Source: Xestospongia bergquistia (taxonomy: Eukaryota > Porifera > Demospongiae > Haplosclerida > Petrosiidae). Taken from it: a DNA stretch of 64,000 nt. Location: contig OZ014418.1 of assembly GCA_963965975.1 (NCBI GenBank), positions 2,136,275-2,200,274 of the forward strand. The letters run 5' to 3'. Under the pieces are notes generated by a model, which saw only the letters and a list, made by a program, of their open reading frames with translations, did no database searches and was not told where the DNA came from. The position numbers and the translations under genes are program-made. Every line of letters begins with the position of its first letter. Position 1 is the stretch's first letter. Shown one piece after another: positions 61,434 through 64,000 of the stretch.

Positions 61434-62906
61434 GTGTGTTTTCAATATTAAACCATGTTGTCACTAATGTGTGCATCATGGGAGACGTACGTATGGTAGA
61501 CAGGAGAGAGAAGTCTGTGATTTATCATGGTAACATACACATAATGAACACATCAACACAAATATATTAGTAGTATATATATCTCATGCTTTAGTCTAAG
61601 ATAAGACTTTATTGGAAATGTATTGCTATTTAGCTAACATTAATAGTTCATTGATTATGTAATAAATGAATCAATGTTTGTCCTTATATCATTATAGTTG
61701 ATGATGGTACAGGTTGTATCAGATGTAATTGGTGGAGACAGCAAGGTAGTATGATACAGCAAAAAGAATACCATGCTGAGCCTAATGTGGAATCAGGGGA
61801 TTTGGTGAGAGTGATTGGAAAGGTGTCTGAATATAATGGAAGAAAAGATATTATAGTCAATTCAATAAGTCAGTTTACATACACATGATATATAGTTTGA
61901 ATTTTCAAATTCTGTGAATTATAGTTAATGAGACAAATCCTAATGCTGAGGTGTTTCACTGGTTGGAGGTTAACAACTTGAAAAAGACAGTTTACAATAA
62001 ACAATTTGTTCTGCCATCATCATTCATTGACAAGTGAGTCTTTGATAGAGTTTTGAGTTGACAGCAGAGCCACCTTTTTGTTTGTAGACATATTAAGTTA
62101 TTGAAACCAGTCATAAAGGAAAAATTGCTACAGTTTTTACAAGAGCAGGCTGACAGGAAAGTAACACCATTTACACTTGAGGAAATACAACAACAAATAA
62201 GACAAGATAGTAACATTTTGAGTGAGGTATAGATTATTTATGTATGCATGAATATATTTCAAAAAAAGCATTAAGATTTTCAACAATACTTTTATAGGCT
62301 TAATATTTAGTGGTTAACAAATCATTTTTCCATTTGATTTTAGATTAGTTCAAATCTACCACCTACTGTCTGCCCAGACTTAACTTGTGAACTACATGAA
62401 GTGATGACTAGTTTGGTGTCAGAGGGATGCTTTATTTCTTCTCTTGGTAATCATCCTGCTGGAGATCATTATGTGGTAAGATAACTCTGTCCATATTGAT
62501 TGATTTGACTACCATTGGCTATTGTTGTTATTTCCTGTAATTAATGATGATATTATTTGTTGTATATATAGTTTATGTCTGATGATGATCATGTCATTCC
62601 TATCATTCTGGCAATCTTTGAAAGATACAAAGGTACTAAAACACATCTAATATAGATCAATATCAAATGGTTTTGTATTAAGTTACAAATATTGCTTTTA
62701 TCCCCCCCCTCTCTCTCTCTCCTCCTCTCTCCCTTTCAGATCTTCCAGATCCAAGTTTATCTGTTGAACAGATACTTTTAGAACTAACACATCAGAACAA
62801 GCTACAAAACTTGCCTAGGAAGAGAATAGAACGCGTTCTACAGGTTTTAGTTGAGAGAAATGACATTTATCCTGTTGGAGAGTGCAATTATAGACGGATA
62901 CTATGA
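61434..62906 (+). pseudogene. STN1 partial duplicate lacking exon 1
   Basis: Exons 2 to 8 of STN1 are present with intact splice sites and frame, ending at TGA 62904-62906. Exon 1 with the LWGLDP start is absent upstream; the sequence before 60932 belongs to the GH18 flank. Compared with copy 1 there are several amino-acid changes, among them Thr to Ala, Leu to Ile, Tyr to Cys (in the block before ISSLGNHPAG), Val to Ala, Glu to Gln and His to Arg, and no stops. It may be silent, or use a new first exon. An assembly duplication is another explanation. Confidence 0.75.
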
Positions 62907-63077
62907 TTAAAAGTATCATATTGGACTTCAATTATTCAAACTATAAAATATATTAGTGTCTTATGTTATCAGGTGATTTAGCTAATGACACATATAGATA
63001 ATATCTATATATGTCATTACCTAAATAATTGTTGTATATATTTATTACATATATACAACAATTATCATCATCACCAA

Positions 63078-63120
<43 letters not shown>
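63078..63120 (+). repeat. (ATT)n microsatellite, copy 2
   Basis: Counterpart of 47269-47321, about three units shorter. On translation it gives a spurious poly-Tyr frame. Confidence 0.95.
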
Positions 63121-63614
63121 AGATTACACTAAGTTTTCTGTCTTATTCTTTCCTACAAACCACACCTCACATTTAGTCAGATTTGTTTCATCACTTGCTC
63201 ATGCCAATACTAATTCTATTCTTTAACAAACAAAATATCACTTAGATAAAGCCTTTCAAGCCTGTATAATTTAACAACTTCTGCAGCTCTACATACTACA
63301 TACTAAGTGTTTTAATATTCCATATAATGTTAATGACAGATGATTGCATATGTGACCTCCATGCATGTATCATACTGATGGAGGTTCAAACTTGGCTAAT
63401 ATACATGGAAAATAATGTTCATATTACCTTACAGTACACTTTGAGACTCAAACAATGAGACAATGCCACACCAAACACAGTCTTTGAATTGATGTAACTA
63501 TATATATACTAATCAACATGAATGAATACAATTATAAAGGCTGTGAGCACATGGCAGGCTGAGGCCATTGCTATATGACTGTAAGAGTTAAATAGTTATT
63601 TAAACAACCAAATT

Positions 63615-63766
63615 GTAGTTTACATCAGTGGGTTAGAGTTCATATGAATTACTCACTGTATAATTTGTTGGTATGTTATACTAACATTGTAATAAAGTAA
63701 CAAATTATTGAGTGAGTAATTCACATGAACTTTGAATTCAACATCATTCTACTGATGTAAGCTACA
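63615..63766. mobile_element. MITE-like element, family 2, copy f
   Basis: Duplicate of the element at 47820-47969, carried within the segmental duplication. Confidence 0.7.
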
Positions 63767-64000
63767 AATTAGTTAGCTAAAGTAACATTAATTTTACAGT
63801 GTATTAAACTGTATTTACAATAGATGAAGCCTGTGTACACCTATATGGGTATGGTTAGAGCTATAGATATTATTGGTGGCAGTAATAAACCAACTTCATG
63901 GTACACAAACATGTCAGCCCATATAGTATTGTTTTAGTAGACTAAAGGTACTTTAATAAAGGCATTTAAGATCAGTATAACAACAGTAAAGATACCTCAT

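Larger units (their letters stand above)
60932..64000 (+). repeat. 3.1 kb segmental duplication, copy 2
   Basis: Offset from copy 1 by about 15.8 kb, same orientation. It starts within what is intron 1 in copy 1 and reaches the window end, so its right border is not visible. Substitutions and small indels are scattered over exons and introns. Confidence 0.95.

Noticed and set aside
62985-63176. Poly-Tyr reading frame
   Set aside because: Translation of the (ATT)n microsatellite.

Overview
The window looks like nuclear DNA of a basal animal, most probably a demosponge of the Amphimedon type. This rests on AT-rich, intron-rich but compact genes (many introns of 40-100 bases with GT-AG ends), animal-type proteins (TTLL polyglutamylase, PPP1R36, ankyrin-fused asparaginase, ADP-dependent glucokinase, the CST subunit STN1, a Kunitz/WAP/thyroglobulin multi-inhibitor), and abundant short foldback repeats. 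The species call is inference; no search was run.

Layout. 1-3930 (+): 3' part of a TTLL5-like tubulin polyglutamylase. 4901-5209 (+): a small Pro/Gln/Tyr-rich protein with an unusual Cys-rich tail. 6135-7802 (-): PPP1R36-like gene, head-to-head with 8046-12636 (+), an L-asparaginase with C-terminal ankyrin repeats. 13835-36511: a cluster of at least nine two-exon genes plus one orphan exon, all on the minus strand, for small proteins with a P/Q/Y-rich head and a short, highly conserved hydrophobic 'WPW' tail. Inside it lie an ADP-dependent glucokinase (15961-17762, +) with a decayed partial copy, LINE remnants and many MITE-like repeats. 38223-44700 (-): one large gene for a membrane-anchored protein carrying TIL, WAP, thyroglobulin-1, Kunitz and VWC-like modules. 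It is head-to-head with STN1 (44893-47100, +).

About 3.1 kb of the STN1 locus, lacking exon 1, is repeated almost identically at 60932-64000. Between the two copies are a ~4.9 kb DNA-transposon-like element with two divergent damaged genes (48473-53351) and three tandem copies of an intronless GH18 chitinase-like gene (54291-60182), of which only the first is intact.

The genes do not form one pathway. The two most unusual items are the repeated two-exon small membrane protein family, of unknown function, and the multi-headed transmembrane protease-inhibitor-like protein. Exon borders were placed by eye from splice consensus and reading frame; genes with many exons are given as overall spans.
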